Source of the DNA: Caldicellulosiruptor acetigenus
GTDB taxonomy: Bacteria; Bacillota; Thermoanaerobacteria; Caldicellulosiruptorales; Caldicellulosiruptoraceae
NCBI RefSeq assembly: GCF_026914305.1
Contig: NZ_CP113866.1
Location: 1,429,501 to 1,493,500 of the forward strand
Direction: 5' to 3'
Length of the DNA stretch: 64,000 nt
Below are positions 33,533 through 42,235 of the stretch, piece by piece (within the stretch, counting starts at the first letter, position 1; each line of letters starts with the position of its first letter). The position numbers and the translations under genes were made by a program. Under the pieces are notes generated by a model, which saw only the letters and a program-made list of their open reading frames with translations, did not search any database and was not told the origin of the DNA.

Positions 33533-35155
33533 TTAGTAATCGTTCAACGCAAGGCTGAGAAGGTACCTCAGCTCTTCTAAATTTGAATTGAGGGCAAATA
33601 ACCTTTCTGGAGAAATAGCAGAGTTTTTTATACCTTCTTTTAGTCTATCCAGTTCATATTCAATCTCCTCAATCTGAGCAAGTACTGAAAGATTGATAAA
33701 TGAAGGAAGTTCTGAGAACAACCTTTCACTTTGTGCAACATACTCAGGTGTAATTTCGTACATCTCGCCACGCGCAGGGACAATGACATCAGTGTTAAAC
33801 CTGTTTTGGAGCTCCTTAGCAAATTCGAGCTGACCTTCCTTCTCGCCATGGACCACAAAAATCTTCTTTGGTTTTTCGCTCATCTGTTCAATCCACGAAA
33901 AAAGCCCACTTTTATCTGCATGACCAGAATATGCCTCGATATACTCTATCTTTGCTCTTACTTCCACCTCTTCACCAAATATCTTTACCTTCTTCTGTCC
34001 ATCCAAAAGCCTTCTTCCCAGCGTGTTTGGCGCCTGATATCCAACAAAAAGCACAGTATTTTTCTCATTCCACAAATTATGTTTAAGATGATGTTTTATC
34101 CTTCCTGCCTCACACATCCCACTTGAAGAGATTATTATACAGCTTTTATCATACTCATTTAACCACTTGGACTCATCAACAGATTTTATAAACCTCAAAT
34201 TAGGAGGCTCAAGAGGATATATTCCATTTTTTATGAACATAGCTGCCTCTGCATCAAAATAATCTATATGTTTTTTGTAAATGGCAGTTGCAGAAGTTGC
34301 AAGCGGGCTGTCAACAAAAATCTCTACATTTCTTATAATTTTAGCCTCTTCAGAATCAGTGCTAATTTCTTTTGCAATCTCATATAATATTTCCTGTGTT
34401 CTCCCAACTGCAAAAGATGGAATTATAACCTTTCCGCCATTTGAAATAGTTGTACTAATTATATCTATAAGTTTTTTAGATTTGTTTTCAACGTCTACAT
34501 GAAGCCTATTACCGTAAGTGCTTTCAATGAACAGATAATCGCAACCATCTATTATGGTAGGGTCCTTCAAAATAGGAACATTTCTGTTCCCCAAATCACC
34601 AGAAAAAACAAGTTTGTACTCCTTACCATTTTCTTTTATATAAAGTTCAACTATAGCTGAACCAAGCATGTGTCCTGCATCTTTAAAAACAAAACTCAAA
34701 TTTTTGTCTATTTGAATTTTCTGACCATATTTCACGCCTCTGAAATGTTTTAAAACATTTTCTGCATCTTCTAAGGTATAAAGCGGCAGCAGTAGCTCTT
34801 TCCCTTCTCTTTTCCTTTTTCTATTCTTCCATTCAATCTCGCTTTCCTGAATATGAGCGCTGTCTGGCAACATAATACTACACAGGTCCATTGTCGCATC
34901 TGTTGTGTAAATTACTCCTCTAAAGCCATCCTTATAGAGTTTGGGAATTCTTCCGCTGTGGTCAATATGGGCGTGAGAAAGAATGACAAATTCAATTTCT
35001 GACAGATTAAAAGGAAATGATTCATAGTTGAGCAGTTCTTCAGTCAAACCACCTTGAAACATACCACAATCTACCAGAAATTTTTTGCCTTCAAGCTCAA
35101 AAAGGTAGCATGAACCTGTCACGCTCTGAGCTCCACCTATAAATGTTATCTTCAA
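33533..35155 (-). CDS. beta-CASP metallo-beta-lactamase RNase (CPSF/YSH1-like)
   Basis: A 540-residue protein. The MBL domain has SHAHIDHSGRIPKL (HxHxDH, about residues 58-71) and DCGMFQGG; the beta-CASP domain follows with FVDSPLATSATAIYKKH, SSSGMCEAGRIKHHL and the C-terminal YIEAYSGHADKSGL and VHGEKEGQLEFA. This is the archaeal/bacterial CPSF-100-like single-chain nuclease architecture, also called MBL-fold RNA metallohydrolase. It probably processes RNA; the substrate is unknown. A TTG start with GGAGAGGG upstream. About 60 extra C-terminal residues form a helical extension. Confidence 0.9.
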   Translation of the reverse strand: MKITFIGGAQSVTGSCYLFELEGKKFLVDCGMFQGGLTEELLNYESFPFNLSEIEFVILSHAHIDHSGRIPKLYKDGFRGVIYTTDATMDLCSIMLPDSAHIQESEIEWKNRKRKREGKELLLPLYTLEDAENVLKHFRGVKYGQKIQIDKNLSFVFKDAGHMLGSAIVELYIKENGKEYKLVFSGDLGNRNVPILKDPTIIDGCDYLFIESTYGNRLHVDVENKSKKLIDIISTTISNGGKVIIPSFAVGRTQEILYEIAKEISTDSEEAKIIRNVEIFVDSPLATSATAIYKKHIDYFDAEAAMFIKNGIYPLEPPNLRFIKSVDESKWLNEYDKSCIIISSSGMCEAGRIKHHLKHNLWNEKNTVLFVGYQAPNTLGRRLLDGQKKVKIFGEEVEVRAKIEYIEAYSGHADKSGLFSWIEQMSEKPKKIFVVHGEKEGQLEFAKELQNRFNTDVIVPARGEMYEITPEYVAQSERLFSELPSFINLSVLAQIEEIEYELDRLKEGIKNSAISPERLFALNSNLEELRYLLSLALNDY

Positions 35156-35170
35156 ATTTTCCCTCTCCTC

Positions 35171-36238
35171 TCATTCAAACTTAACCTTACCATACTGCGG
35201 TACAATCTCAAACCATGTGTTCCCTTTTAAAAGCTTAATCTCTTGCCCATTTTCATCTTTTAATATAAATGAATTTTTCATATTAAATTCATAAGTGATT
35301 GGAATAGTCTTTCCCATTTGTAGAACATACCCTTTTCCTTTTGAAAAATCCACTTCCTGTCTACCTTTGTCGTCGTTTTTTATTGTGTCATAGTGAGCAA
35401 ATATTATTACTAAGTTTTTTGCAGTCAGTACAGCACCTGTCTCTTTGTCAAGATGAGGTTTTTCTTTGATAAACCTTTTGTAAACTTTTTTCTGAGCATC
35501 ATATTCATACCTAACATAATACCATCCTGAAAAAGTAATTTTTATCTTGGTGTTTTCTGAATTCCATTTATTTACAACTTCATCTGTTAAAGGATATGTT
35601 TTGTAAGTTTTCTGCATTTTGTAACCCTTTTTATCAAAAAAAGCTGTAAGCTTCTCCATAGAAGAATAGAGATTATGCGGTGCTTTTCTATCTGAGGTCC
35701 TGAAGAAAATTCCGCCACCTGTGTATATGGCATCAATATGGGGTATAAAATTCTGTTTGAAAAGCCTGTAAGCTTGTGGACTCCCACCACAGTGTACAAA
35801 GTAAGCATTAAGCGATTTTGCTATCTGCATAAAATACGGTCTTGCACTTCTTATAGGACCTACTTTTTTAGGATATGTATGGTGATATATTGCCATAATT
35901 CGTGTTGCTCCACCCTCAATCAAAGCTTCATAAAGGTACTCAGCCTGATTTAACGAAGATTGAGGGATTGCACCGGGTTCATTATTAATCATAACTGCTA
36001 TTATTTGATGTTCATCTTTTTGGTAAATGGCATCTCCAGTGAATCTGCAAAGATAGTCAAACTGCTGAGCTTGACTATTGTCTTTTCCTTCTTTTTTATG
36101 TGCTTGTAATGTTTTACTTGTTTTTGAAATTTCATTCTTGGTCTCCTTTTTGCCACATGCTGACAAAGAAAAAATTATCATTCCTATTATAATAAGCGAT
36201 AAAATCCTTTTTAAATAAACTCCTTTTTTGCCTTTCAT
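35171..36238 (-). CDS. DUF3048-domain lipoprotein (YerB-like)
   Basis: A 355-residue secreted lipoprotein. The signal peptide ends in the lipobox LSAC (Cys about 28), followed by a Lys/Glu/Ser-rich linker. The DUF3048 domain contains VMINNEPGAIPQSSLNQAE, a signature, then IGPIRSARPYF-like VGPIRSARPYFMQIAK and HCGGSPQAY. YerB of Bacillus is the named homologue, with no established function. The C-terminal domain (about 240-350) is the DUF3048_C part. It follows the dgkA gene downstream by 13 nt. Confidence 0.88.
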   Translation of the reverse strand: MKGKKGVYLKRILSLIIIGMIIFSLSACGKKETKNEISKTSKTLQAHKKEGKDNSQAQQFDYLCRFTGDAIYQKDEHQIIAVMINNEPGAIPQSSLNQAEYLYEALIEGGATRIMAIYHHTYPKKVGPIRSARPYFMQIAKSLNAYFVHCGGSPQAYRLFKQNFIPHIDAIYTGGGIFFRTSDRKAPHNLYSSMEKLTAFFDKKGYKMQKTYKTYPLTDEVVNKWNSENTKIKITFSGWYYVRYEYDAQKKVYKRFIKEKPHLDKETGAVLTAKNLVIIFAHYDTIKNDDKGRQEVDFSKGKGYVLQMGKTIPITYEFNMKNSFILKDENGQEIKLLKGNTWFEIVPQYGKVKFE

Positions 36239-36251
36239 AAAGGTCCCTCTT

Positions 36252-36950
36252 TCATTTTATCTTGAATATCAAAAGGGTTACAAGAACTCCAATAATTGCA
36301 CCTACAAGTGTTTCCCAAACTGTATGAATCTTAGCTTCTATCCTGCTCTCAAGTACCAATAGAGCCAAAAAAAGAGCAAGTGATACTATTATGAGGTTGT
36401 TTGTGAGCATTAAAATAGCAGTTGCCGCAGCAAAAGCCAAAGCAGTATGACCGCTTGGCATTCCGCCCTGCATAAACTTTGTTCTATTTGTAACAGCCTT
36501 AACAACTATTATGACCATTGCCACAATTATAAGGGATAAAAACACTACATGGAAAGAAATACCTCTTATATGTTTAAGTGTTAACTCTATTGGCAGCTTT
36601 ATTTTATCATAAAAAAGAAAATACCCTATAGTCAATGACATCAAGGCAGACACCAACACAGCCCCTGCTGCCACGTCTTTTGCAATCTTTGCTTTTGGTT
36701 CAAACTCTTTTGCTATAAGGTCTATAGCATTCTCTATTGCAGTATTTATAAGCTCTGTTGCAATAACCAAGCCAATACAAATTAGTACTAATATGGTTTC
36801 AATTTTATTAAGTTTAAAGACAATAGTTAAAAAAAGGATTGCAAAAGCTATTATAAAGTGAATCTTCATATTTCTCTGAGTCTTAAACGCAATTATTATT
36901 CCGTTTATTGCATTGTCAAAGCTCTCCAGCAAGGTTCTTCTTTTGTTCAT
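36252..36950 (-). CDS. dgkA: undecaprenol/diacylglycerol kinase fused to PAP2 phosphatase domain
   Basis: A 232-residue integral membrane protein with two domains. Residues about 1-115 are a DgkA-type kinase (ESFDNAINGIIIAFKTQRNMKIH, then ELINTAIENAIDLIAKE, the family signature). Residues about 120-232 are a PAP2-type phosphatase: GGMPSGHTALAFAAATA and ESRIEAKIHTVWETLVGA. Gram-positive DgkA homologues mainly phosphorylate undecaprenol. The fusion places a kinase and a phosphatase of possibly the same C55 lipid in one chain. It overlaps ybeY by 4 nt, in a conserved operon. Confidence 0.9.
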   Translation of the reverse strand: MNKRRTLLESFDNAINGIIIAFKTQRNMKIHFIIAFAILFLTIVFKLNKIETILVLICIGLVIATELINTAIENAIDLIAKEFEPKAKIAKDVAAGAVLVSALMSLTIGYFLFYDKIKLPIELTLKHIRGISFHVVFLSLIIVAMVIIVVKAVTNRTKFMQGGMPSGHTALAFAAATAILMLTNNLIIVSLALFLALLVLESRIEAKIHTVWETLVGAIIGVLVTLLIFKIK

Positions 36951-37423
36951 CTTGTCAACCCCATGCTCTGTAAAATTTGCTCTTCATACTCTCTCATTAC
37001 TTTTCTATCATCATCTTCTATGTGGTCAAAACCCAAAAGATGTAAAACAGAATGTACAGTCAAATAAGCAACCTCTCTTTCCAATGAGTGACCAAATTCT
37101 TCAGCCTGCTGTGCTGCCTTTTCGATTGAAATTACAATGTCACCAAGCGGAATTTCATCCTCCATAATTACTATATCTTCTAAAAGCTTCCCATTTTTAA
37201 ATTCAAATATAGGAAAAGATAGTACATCTGTTTCTTTATTGACATTTCTATAATTTTTATTGAGTTCCTTTATGAAGTTGTTGTCAACTATGAGTACGCT
37301 TATTTCAAAGTTCTCTTCTTCCAAGAAAACCTTAATGGTATTTACAATCGACTCTTCAATTATCTTTGAAATGTGCTGGTCAACATCAACCTTATCCTGC
37401 TGATTTTGAATGAATATTTTCAC
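36947..37423 (-). CDS. ybeY: endoribonuclease YbeY (rRNA maturation)
   Basis: A 158-residue UPF0054 metalloendoribonuclease active in 16S rRNA 3' processing and ribosome quality control. The zinc motif H3xH5xH is visible in YLTVHSVLHLLGFDHIEDD. Also present: NKNYRNVNKETDVLSFP and GDIVISIEKAAQQAEEFGHS. It starts with GTG, supported by AGGAA, and overlaps the end of the pgpH-like gene by 32 nt. It is in its usual place between pgpH and dgkA. Confidence 0.95.
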   Translation of the reverse strand: MKIFIQNQQDKVDVDQHISKIIEESIVNTIKVFLEEENFEISVLIVDNNFIKELNKNYRNVNKETDVLSFPIFEFKNGKLLEDIVIMEDEIPLGDIVISIEKAAQQAEEFGHSLEREVAYLTVHSVLHLLGFDHIEDDDRKVMREYEEQILQSMGLTR

Positions 37424-38903
37424 TTCCTACTATCACCTCATCTGGTTTGTTTGAAGAATCTTCAAATATATTATAACTGACCCTCTTGTGAAAAACACCA
37501 GTCAAAACTTTGATAAAACTTTCTGATATAATCTCAAGTTCTTTAAACGTCAAATCGCTGTTATTTAGCTGCCCATCCAGAAGCTTTTCTTGGATAACAT
37601 TTCTTATAGTAGCTTCAATCAGTTGAGGCGTCGGAGAAGAAAGAGCCCTGACAGCTGCTTCAACAGAGTCAGCCAGCATAACAATTGCAGCTTCTTTACT
37701 CTGTGGAATTGGTCCATCATACCTAAACTTTTCTTCGCTCACTTGCTGATTTTGACTTAGCGCTTTTCCATAAAAAAATGCCACCTTAGTAGTACCATGA
37801 TGCTGTTTTATAATGTCAAGTACCTGCCTCGGTAGCCTGTATTCCTTCCCAATCTCCACTCCATCTTTTGTATGTGAGATTATTATAAGAGCTGAAAGAG
37901 TAGGAGTTATCCTGTTGTGAGGGTCTTCTTCAATAATCTGATTTTCTTTAAAATAAAAAGGTCTTTTTAGCTTTCCTATGTCGTGATAATAAGCACCTAT
38001 GCGGGCAAGAAGGTAATTGCCGCCGACTGCCTCACATGCAATCTCAGCCAAATTTCCAACTATTAAACTGTGATGATAAGTACCTGGAGCTTCAAGTAAA
38101 AGTCTTTTTAGCAGCGGATGGTTGGGATTAGAAAGCTCCATAAGTCTAATCGGGGTGGTAAAATCAAACAAGTACTCCCACACTGGTAAAGTTCCATACG
38201 CAATAATAAACGAAAGCGTCGTACCAATAAAAGAGTTTGCTGAAGTGGTCAACACCTCAGCTCCATTTATTTTAAACACCAGTTCAGCTGATAAAACAAA
38301 AAGCGAGGATATTAAACTGGCCAAAAATCCGTGAGATATAAATTGTAGTCTATTATGAATACTGTGTGATACAATTGCACATAAACTTCCTGTCACAAAA
38401 AGATGAAGAGCAAAACTGAGGTTATCCATCCCCACAATTAGCAGGTTTACTATTGAGAGTACCATGTTAAAAATAATCGAAACTCTAACATCAATCAAAA
38501 GAGAAATCAAAATAACCCCTACAAAAGCCGGCACAGCAAATGTTGGTATAGGAAGAAGAAACTTTATTAACAGAAGATTCAAAATTATAATGGCACTTGT
38601 TGCTGCCATATCTCTGCAGCTGTCTATAAATTTTCTTTCAAAAAGATAAAAGTACACTCCCATTATGAGAGAAAGTATCAAAATTAATAAAATGGCAGCT
38701 GACAAATCACCGGCTATTCTAAATTTAGAATATTTTATATCAGGATTAAAAAATCTAAAGATTTTATCCCAAATTATAGGTGTTGCTTTTCTTTTAGACA
38801 GTGCTATCAATAGCAACGAGGTCCCAAAAAAAGAGCAAAAAAGAATAAATCGATAAAAATATATCTTCTTTCTCTCATGCCATCGTCCAAAAATTTTTAA
38901 CAT
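37392..38903 (-). CDS. HDIG-domain membrane phosphohydrolase (PgpH/7TMR-HD type, short form)
   Basis: A 503-residue protein: an N-terminal membrane helix (about 17-37), six to seven further helices (about 62-245), and a C-terminal HD domain (about 270-480) with APGTYHHSLIVGNLAEIA and the HD motif in YYHDIGKLKRPFYF. PgpH is a c-di-AMP phosphodiesterase. Typical members have about 700 residues because a large extracellular 7TMR-HDED domain sits between the first helix and the rest; here that domain is essentially missing (only about 25 residues). Enzymatic residues look intact. It lies between phoH and ybeY as usual. Confidence 0.88.
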   Translation of the reverse strand: MLKIFGRWHERKKIYFYRFILFCSFFGTSLLLIALSKRKATPIIWDKIFRFFNPDIKYSKFRIAGDLSAAILLILILSLIMGVYFYLFERKFIDSCRDMAATSAIIILNLLLIKFLLPIPTFAVPAFVGVILISLLIDVRVSIIFNMVLSIVNLLIVGMDNLSFALHLFVTGSLCAIVSHSIHNRLQFISHGFLASLISSLFVLSAELVFKINGAEVLTTSANSFIGTTLSFIIAYGTLPVWEYLFDFTTPIRLMELSNPNHPLLKRLLLEAPGTYHHSLIVGNLAEIACEAVGGNYLLARIGAYYHDIGKLKRPFYFKENQIIEEDPHNRITPTLSALIIISHTKDGVEIGKEYRLPRQVLDIIKQHHGTTKVAFFYGKALSQNQQVSEEKFRYDGPIPQSKEAAIVMLADSVEAAVRALSSPTPQLIEATIRNVIQEKLLDGQLNNSDLTFKELEIISESFIKVLTGVFHKRVSYNIFEDSSNKPDEVIVGSENIHSKSAG

Positions 38904-38906
38904 GGT

Positions 38907-39884
38907 CTATACTTTTTGTTTCTCCTTTCGTTTTTCTTCATACCTGTTGTAAGCGTTAATAATCTTTTGAACAAGTTGATGACGAACAACATCCTGGTAT
39001 GTCAAAAAAACAAATTCTATTCCCTCGATATCCCTAAGTATCTTCGTTACCTGAACAAGACCAGACTCAACACCACTTGGCAAGTCAATCTGAGTGATAT
39101 CACCAGTTACCACTGCCTTTGAACCAAAACCAAGCCTTGTCAAAAACATCTTCATCTGCTCTGAAGTTGTGTTTTGTGCCTCATCTAAGATTATAAAAGC
39201 ATCATCTAACGTCCTTCCGCGCATGTACGCAAGCGGTGCAACCTCAATTACTCCTCTTTCCATATACCGTTGGTAGGTTTCTGTGCCAATTAGGTCATGC
39301 AGCGCATCATAAATTGGTCGCAAGTATGGGTCTACCTTTGTCTGCAAATCTCCAGGTAAAAACCCTAATTTTTCACCTGCTTCAACAGCCGGTCTTGTGA
39401 GAATAATCTTGCTTACCTCTTTCTTTTTGAGGTAATGAACAGCCATTGCCATAGCCAAGTAAGTCTTACCTGTACCTGCAGGTCCAATGCCAAATACAAT
39501 TGTATTGTTCATAATTGCATTTATATATCGTTTTTGGCCAAGGGTTTTAGGTTTTACCTGTTTACCTCTATGAGTTATAAAGATAACATCATTTTCTAAA
39601 CTTCTTATCTCTTCATCTTCTAAAGTCTCTACTATATAACGGATGGTATGTTCGTCAATATCTAATTTTTTCTTCTCCATGTCATGTAATATTTTTATTG
39701 TCTTTTCAGCCTTGCTTATATTTTCTGGACTGCTGCCTATGATTTTTATACCATTGTCTCTAAACACAATATTTACATTCAAAAGCTCTTCTAACGTCCT
39801 TACTTTGGAATCAAACTCACCAAATATATTCCAAAGCTCTTGGGTGTCTTCAATGTTTAAAGTTGAAATAAGTCTTTCTTCCAA
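38907..39884 (-). CDS. PhoH-family ATPase
   Basis: A 325-residue PhoH-like ATPase. An N-terminal KH-like RNA-binding segment (about 1-75) precedes the P-loop domain with Walker A GIGPAGTGKTYLAMAMAV (about 132-149), LTRPAVEAGEKLGFLPGD, the DEAQNTT Walker B element, and VTGDITQIDLPSG. The family is probably RNA-acting (PhoH/YbeZ partners with YbeY). A TTG start with GGAGG 10 nt upstream. It is between yqfD and the pgpH-like gene. Confidence 0.93.
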   Translation of the reverse strand: MEERLISTLNIEDTQELWNIFGEFDSKVRTLEELLNVNIVFRDNGIKIIGSSPENISKAEKTIKILHDMEKKKLDIDEHTIRYIVETLEDEEIRSLENDVIFITHRGKQVKPKTLGQKRYINAIMNNTIVFGIGPAGTGKTYLAMAMAVHYLKKKEVSKIILTRPAVEAGEKLGFLPGDLQTKVDPYLRPIYDALHDLIGTETYQRYMERGVIEVAPLAYMRGRTLDDAFIILDEAQNTTSEQMKMFLTRLGFGSKAVVTGDITQIDLPSGVESGLVQVTKILRDIEGIEFVFLTYQDVVRHQLVQKIINAYNRYEEKRKEKQKV

Positions 39885-39906
39885 ATATTTCTGACCTCCT
39901 ATGATT

Positions 39907-41052
39907 TTATTTTTTTATGCCAATTTCTTCTAAACATTCATAATTTCTTTGGCATTCAATTTTCCTTATTTCACCTTTTTGCTTTATCATTTTTATATAT
40001 GTGCGAACTGACAAAACGTTTAATATCTTCTTATTTTTTGTAAGTGACATAAACTTTTGGTCGCATTCTCTTTTAACCTTTTCTTTTATTTGAGCAAGCG
40101 TAGGTACAAATCTTTTCAGCTTGTATCTTTTGATTTCATACACTCCCACCCAAATAGCCAAAGGTGAAAGTTTATACTCTTTTATTTTAATTTTATCACA
40201 ATTTTCGTTTTTAGTAACTATATTTTTAAGCTTGATTTCATAATTACCAACTTTTATGTATGGAACTGTTGCTTTTGAAATATATTCTTTTTGATATAAA
40301 GGAATAGTAAAATCTGCAGGAATGGTATAAAATGTGATTGCTTCAATTTGGGCATTTGCATCTTCATAATACTCAATTCCATCTTTGGAGGTCACTTTAT
40401 TATCTACAAGAAGCTGTCCACACACTACAGTATCACCTTCTTTGACAAGTAAATTTCCTGATTTTAAGATTATTCTTTTAATAACTCCGCTACTTGCTGC
40501 AAATATCTGTCCTTTCTTGTTCTCAACTTCTGCCTTTTCTCTTTTTACATATTCCACAAACAAACGAGCACCTTCTTTTTTCACATTTACCCACATCAAA
40601 TCACCCAAATCAGCAAGAAGTTTTCTTTCAAGTATTTTTTCGTCAATTTTATTTTTCAGCATAAATGGCTTTATATTGTACTGGTAAAGTTTTTCTTTTA
40701 TTTTTTCATCCAACAATATGTCTGCAGAACCATGGTTTAAAATAGCTATGTCAAAAATAAATTGATTAAAAACTATTAAAATAAAAATACATACTCCAAC
40801 TGTAATTACTTTCCATAACGTTAGCTCCTTTAAATAAAAATACATTCCATTTTTCTCTAAAATGCTTATTTTGCACATTGTCCTTTTTGCTATCTTTGTT
40901 ACTTTTTTAAAATCTTTGGTCGAAATGCCTATAATAATGGTATTGTCTTGTTTAGAATACAGTTTAAGTAAAATCTTATTGAAAATAAGCATGTTTAAAA
41001 ATTTGTTTAGATTCTCTCCTTCTACTTTTAAAACAAGTCTTCCACTGCACAC
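39907..41052 (-). CDS. yqfD: sporulation protein YqfD
   Basis: A 381-residue YqfD/SpoIV-type protein: N-terminal small domain (about 1-80), one membrane helix (about 80-103, VITVGVCIFILIVFNQFIF), then a large extracytoplasmic domain with conserved segments KIDEKILERKLLADLGDLMW and IKRIILKSGNLLVKEGDTVV. In Bacillus it belongs to the sigma-E regulon. It starts with GTG, 4 nt after the yqfC stop. The pair yqfC-yqfD upstream of phoH is the standard arrangement in endospore formers. Confidence 0.9.
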   Translation of the reverse strand: MCSGRLVLKVEGENLNKFLNMLIFNKILLKLYSKQDNTIIIGISTKDFKKVTKIAKRTMCKISILEKNGMYFYLKELTLWKVITVGVCIFILIVFNQFIFDIAILNHGSADILLDEKIKEKLYQYNIKPFMLKNKIDEKILERKLLADLGDLMWVNVKKEGARLFVEYVKREKAEVENKKGQIFAASSGVIKRIILKSGNLLVKEGDTVVCGQLLVDNKVTSKDGIEYYEDANAQIEAITFYTIPADFTIPLYQKEYISKATVPYIKVGNYEIKLKNIVTKNENCDKIKIKEYKLSPLAIWVGVYEIKRYKLKRFVPTLAQIKEKVKRECDQKFMSLTKNKKILNVLSVRTYIKMIKQKGEIRKIECQRNYECLEEIGIKK

Positions 41053-41055
41053 TCT

Positions 41056-41409
41056 CTAATCACTTCTCCCTTGCGCGGGATCAAAAAAATATTTTACAGA
41101 CTTTATTCTTCCCCTTATAATAATTGTTTCACTGTCCATTCTTTCAATTACAAGTTTATCCCCTTCAATTGCAAGAGGAGAGATGTTTGTGTTTACTTTA
41201 ACCAAAGCATCTTCATAGCTAATGAGTCCTTTATGGTTCTCAACAACAATTTCTTGGTCACCTATTAAAGTAATTCTTGGCTGGTCTGTTATAACTTCTT
41301 GGGGAAGCTGAGATAGCAAAGCAAACTGTCTTAAATCCTTCTTTGACCTCTTTGGCATAAAGGTTTTATTTAAAAAATTAAGGTTCACCTCTATTTTATT
41401 TTTCCTCAA
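41056..41409 (-). CDS. yqfC: sporulation protein YqfC
   Basis: A 117-residue YqfC-family protein. The C-terminal half carries RITLIGDQEIVVENHKGLI and DKLVIERMDSETIIIRGRI, typical of this small beta-rich family. Its molecular role is not known. It is the first gene of the yqfC-yqfD-phoH-pgpH-ybeY-dgkA run. The start is uncertain: TTG at 41409 lacks a clear ribosome-binding site; an in-frame GTG seven codons later is possible. Confidence 0.85.
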   Translation of the reverse strand: MRKNKIEVNLNFLNKTFMPKRSKKDLRQFALLSQLPQEVITDQPRITLIGDQEIVVENHKGLISYEDALVKVNTNISPLAIEGDKLVIERMDSETIIIRGRIKSVKYFFDPAQGRSD

Positions 41410-41440
41410 ATTTTTTTATAACTTATCCAAAATAAAAAAA

Positions 41441-41469
41441 TGGCCTTCTGTTTTACATCAAGAAGGCCA
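41441..41469 (-). terminator. terminator after yqeY
   Basis: A 9-bp stem TGGCCTTCT (41441-41449) and AGAAGGCCA (41461-41469) with an 11-nt loop. On the minus strand it is followed by TTTTTTTATTTTG. It lies 26 nt after the yqeY stop and ends the rpsU-yqeY unit, upstream of yqfC. Confidence 0.88.
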
Positions 41470-41494
41470 CTTTTTATCTTTCAATTATTTTTAT

Positions 41495-41944
41495 TCACTG
41501 TTGTAAATATTTTTTGACAATCTCACTTACAACTTTTCCTTCTGCTCTGCCACTTACCTTTTTCATAACCTCTTGCATTACCTTCCCCATATCTTTCATT
41601 CCATTAGGTTTTATAATTTCTATAGTTTCTTTTACAACCTGCTCTATTTCTTCTTCGCTGAGCATAGGTGGAAGGTAAGAATTTAAAATTTCAATCTCTC
41701 TATTTAACTCATCTATCAAATCCTGTCTGCCACTTTTTATATACTCAGGTAAACTGTCTTTTCTCTTTTTAATCTCCTTCGCGATAACATTCAACACTCC
41801 ACTATCGTCAAGAACCACCTTGTTGTCCTTTTCAAACTGCAATATAGCAGCTCTCACCATACCAACAACATTTTTTCTGACAACATCCTTTTCTTTCATA
41901 GCAGTTTTATAATCTTCAAGGAGCTTATCTTTGAGACTCAACAA
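41495..41944 (-). CDS. yqeY: GatB/YqeY domain protein
   Basis: A 149-residue YqeY-family protein, homologous to the C-terminal tRNA-binding domain of the GatB subunit of Asp/Glu-tRNA amidotransferase. Visible signatures: MKEKDVVRKNVVGMVRAA near the start, EEIEQVVKETIEI, and MGKVMQEVMKKVSGRAEGK at the C-terminus. The function is not established. It starts at a TTG-TTG pair with GGAGG upstream. It is co-transcribed with rpsU, a common pairing. Confidence 0.93.
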   Translation of the reverse strand: MLSLKDKLLEDYKTAMKEKDVVRKNVVGMVRAAILQFEKDNKVVLDDSGVLNVIAKEIKKRKDSLPEYIKSGRQDLIDELNREIEILNSYLPPMLSEEEIEQVVKETIEIIKPNGMKDMGKVMQEVMKKVSGRAEGKVVSEIVKKYLQQ

Positions 41945-41960
41945 AAACGCCTCCTACTCC

Positions 41961-42137
41961 TTATCTGCGCTTTCTCCTGCGTGCAGCTTCTGATTTTTTC
42001 TTCCTTCTAACGCTTGGACTTTCATAGTGCTCTCTTTTTCTGAGCTCAGCCAAAACCCCAGCTTCTGCACATTTCTTTTTAAATCTTCTGAGGGCACTAT
42101 CGAGTGATTCGTTTTCACCCACTCTTACTTCTGACAT
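41961..42137 (-). CDS. rpsU: 30S ribosomal protein S21
   Basis: A 58-residue basic protein ([20 protein letters not shown]...) ending in a Lys/Arg tail ([15 protein letters not shown]), the standard S21 layout. The ATG at 42137 has AGGGGAGGG upstream, so the earlier in-frame ATG six codons upstream is rejected. First gene of rpsU-yqeY. Confidence 0.97.
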
Positions 42138-42192
42138 CAATTTCCCTCCCCTCAAACAAGGCTCAAAAACCCTACCTCAGGATTATGGTATT

Positions 42193-42222
42193 ATTATAAC
42201 TCACTTTTTTAAGATATGTCAA
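42193..42222 (-). promoter_or_regulatory. promoter of rpsU-yqeY
   Basis: On the minus strand, perfect TTGACA (42222-42217), an 18-nt spacer and perfect TATAAT (42198-42193). This is the strongest promoter match in the window and fits a ribosomal protein gene. The start codon is about 55 nt downstream. Confidence 0.85.
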
Positions 42223-42235
42223 ACAGTTTTAGATA

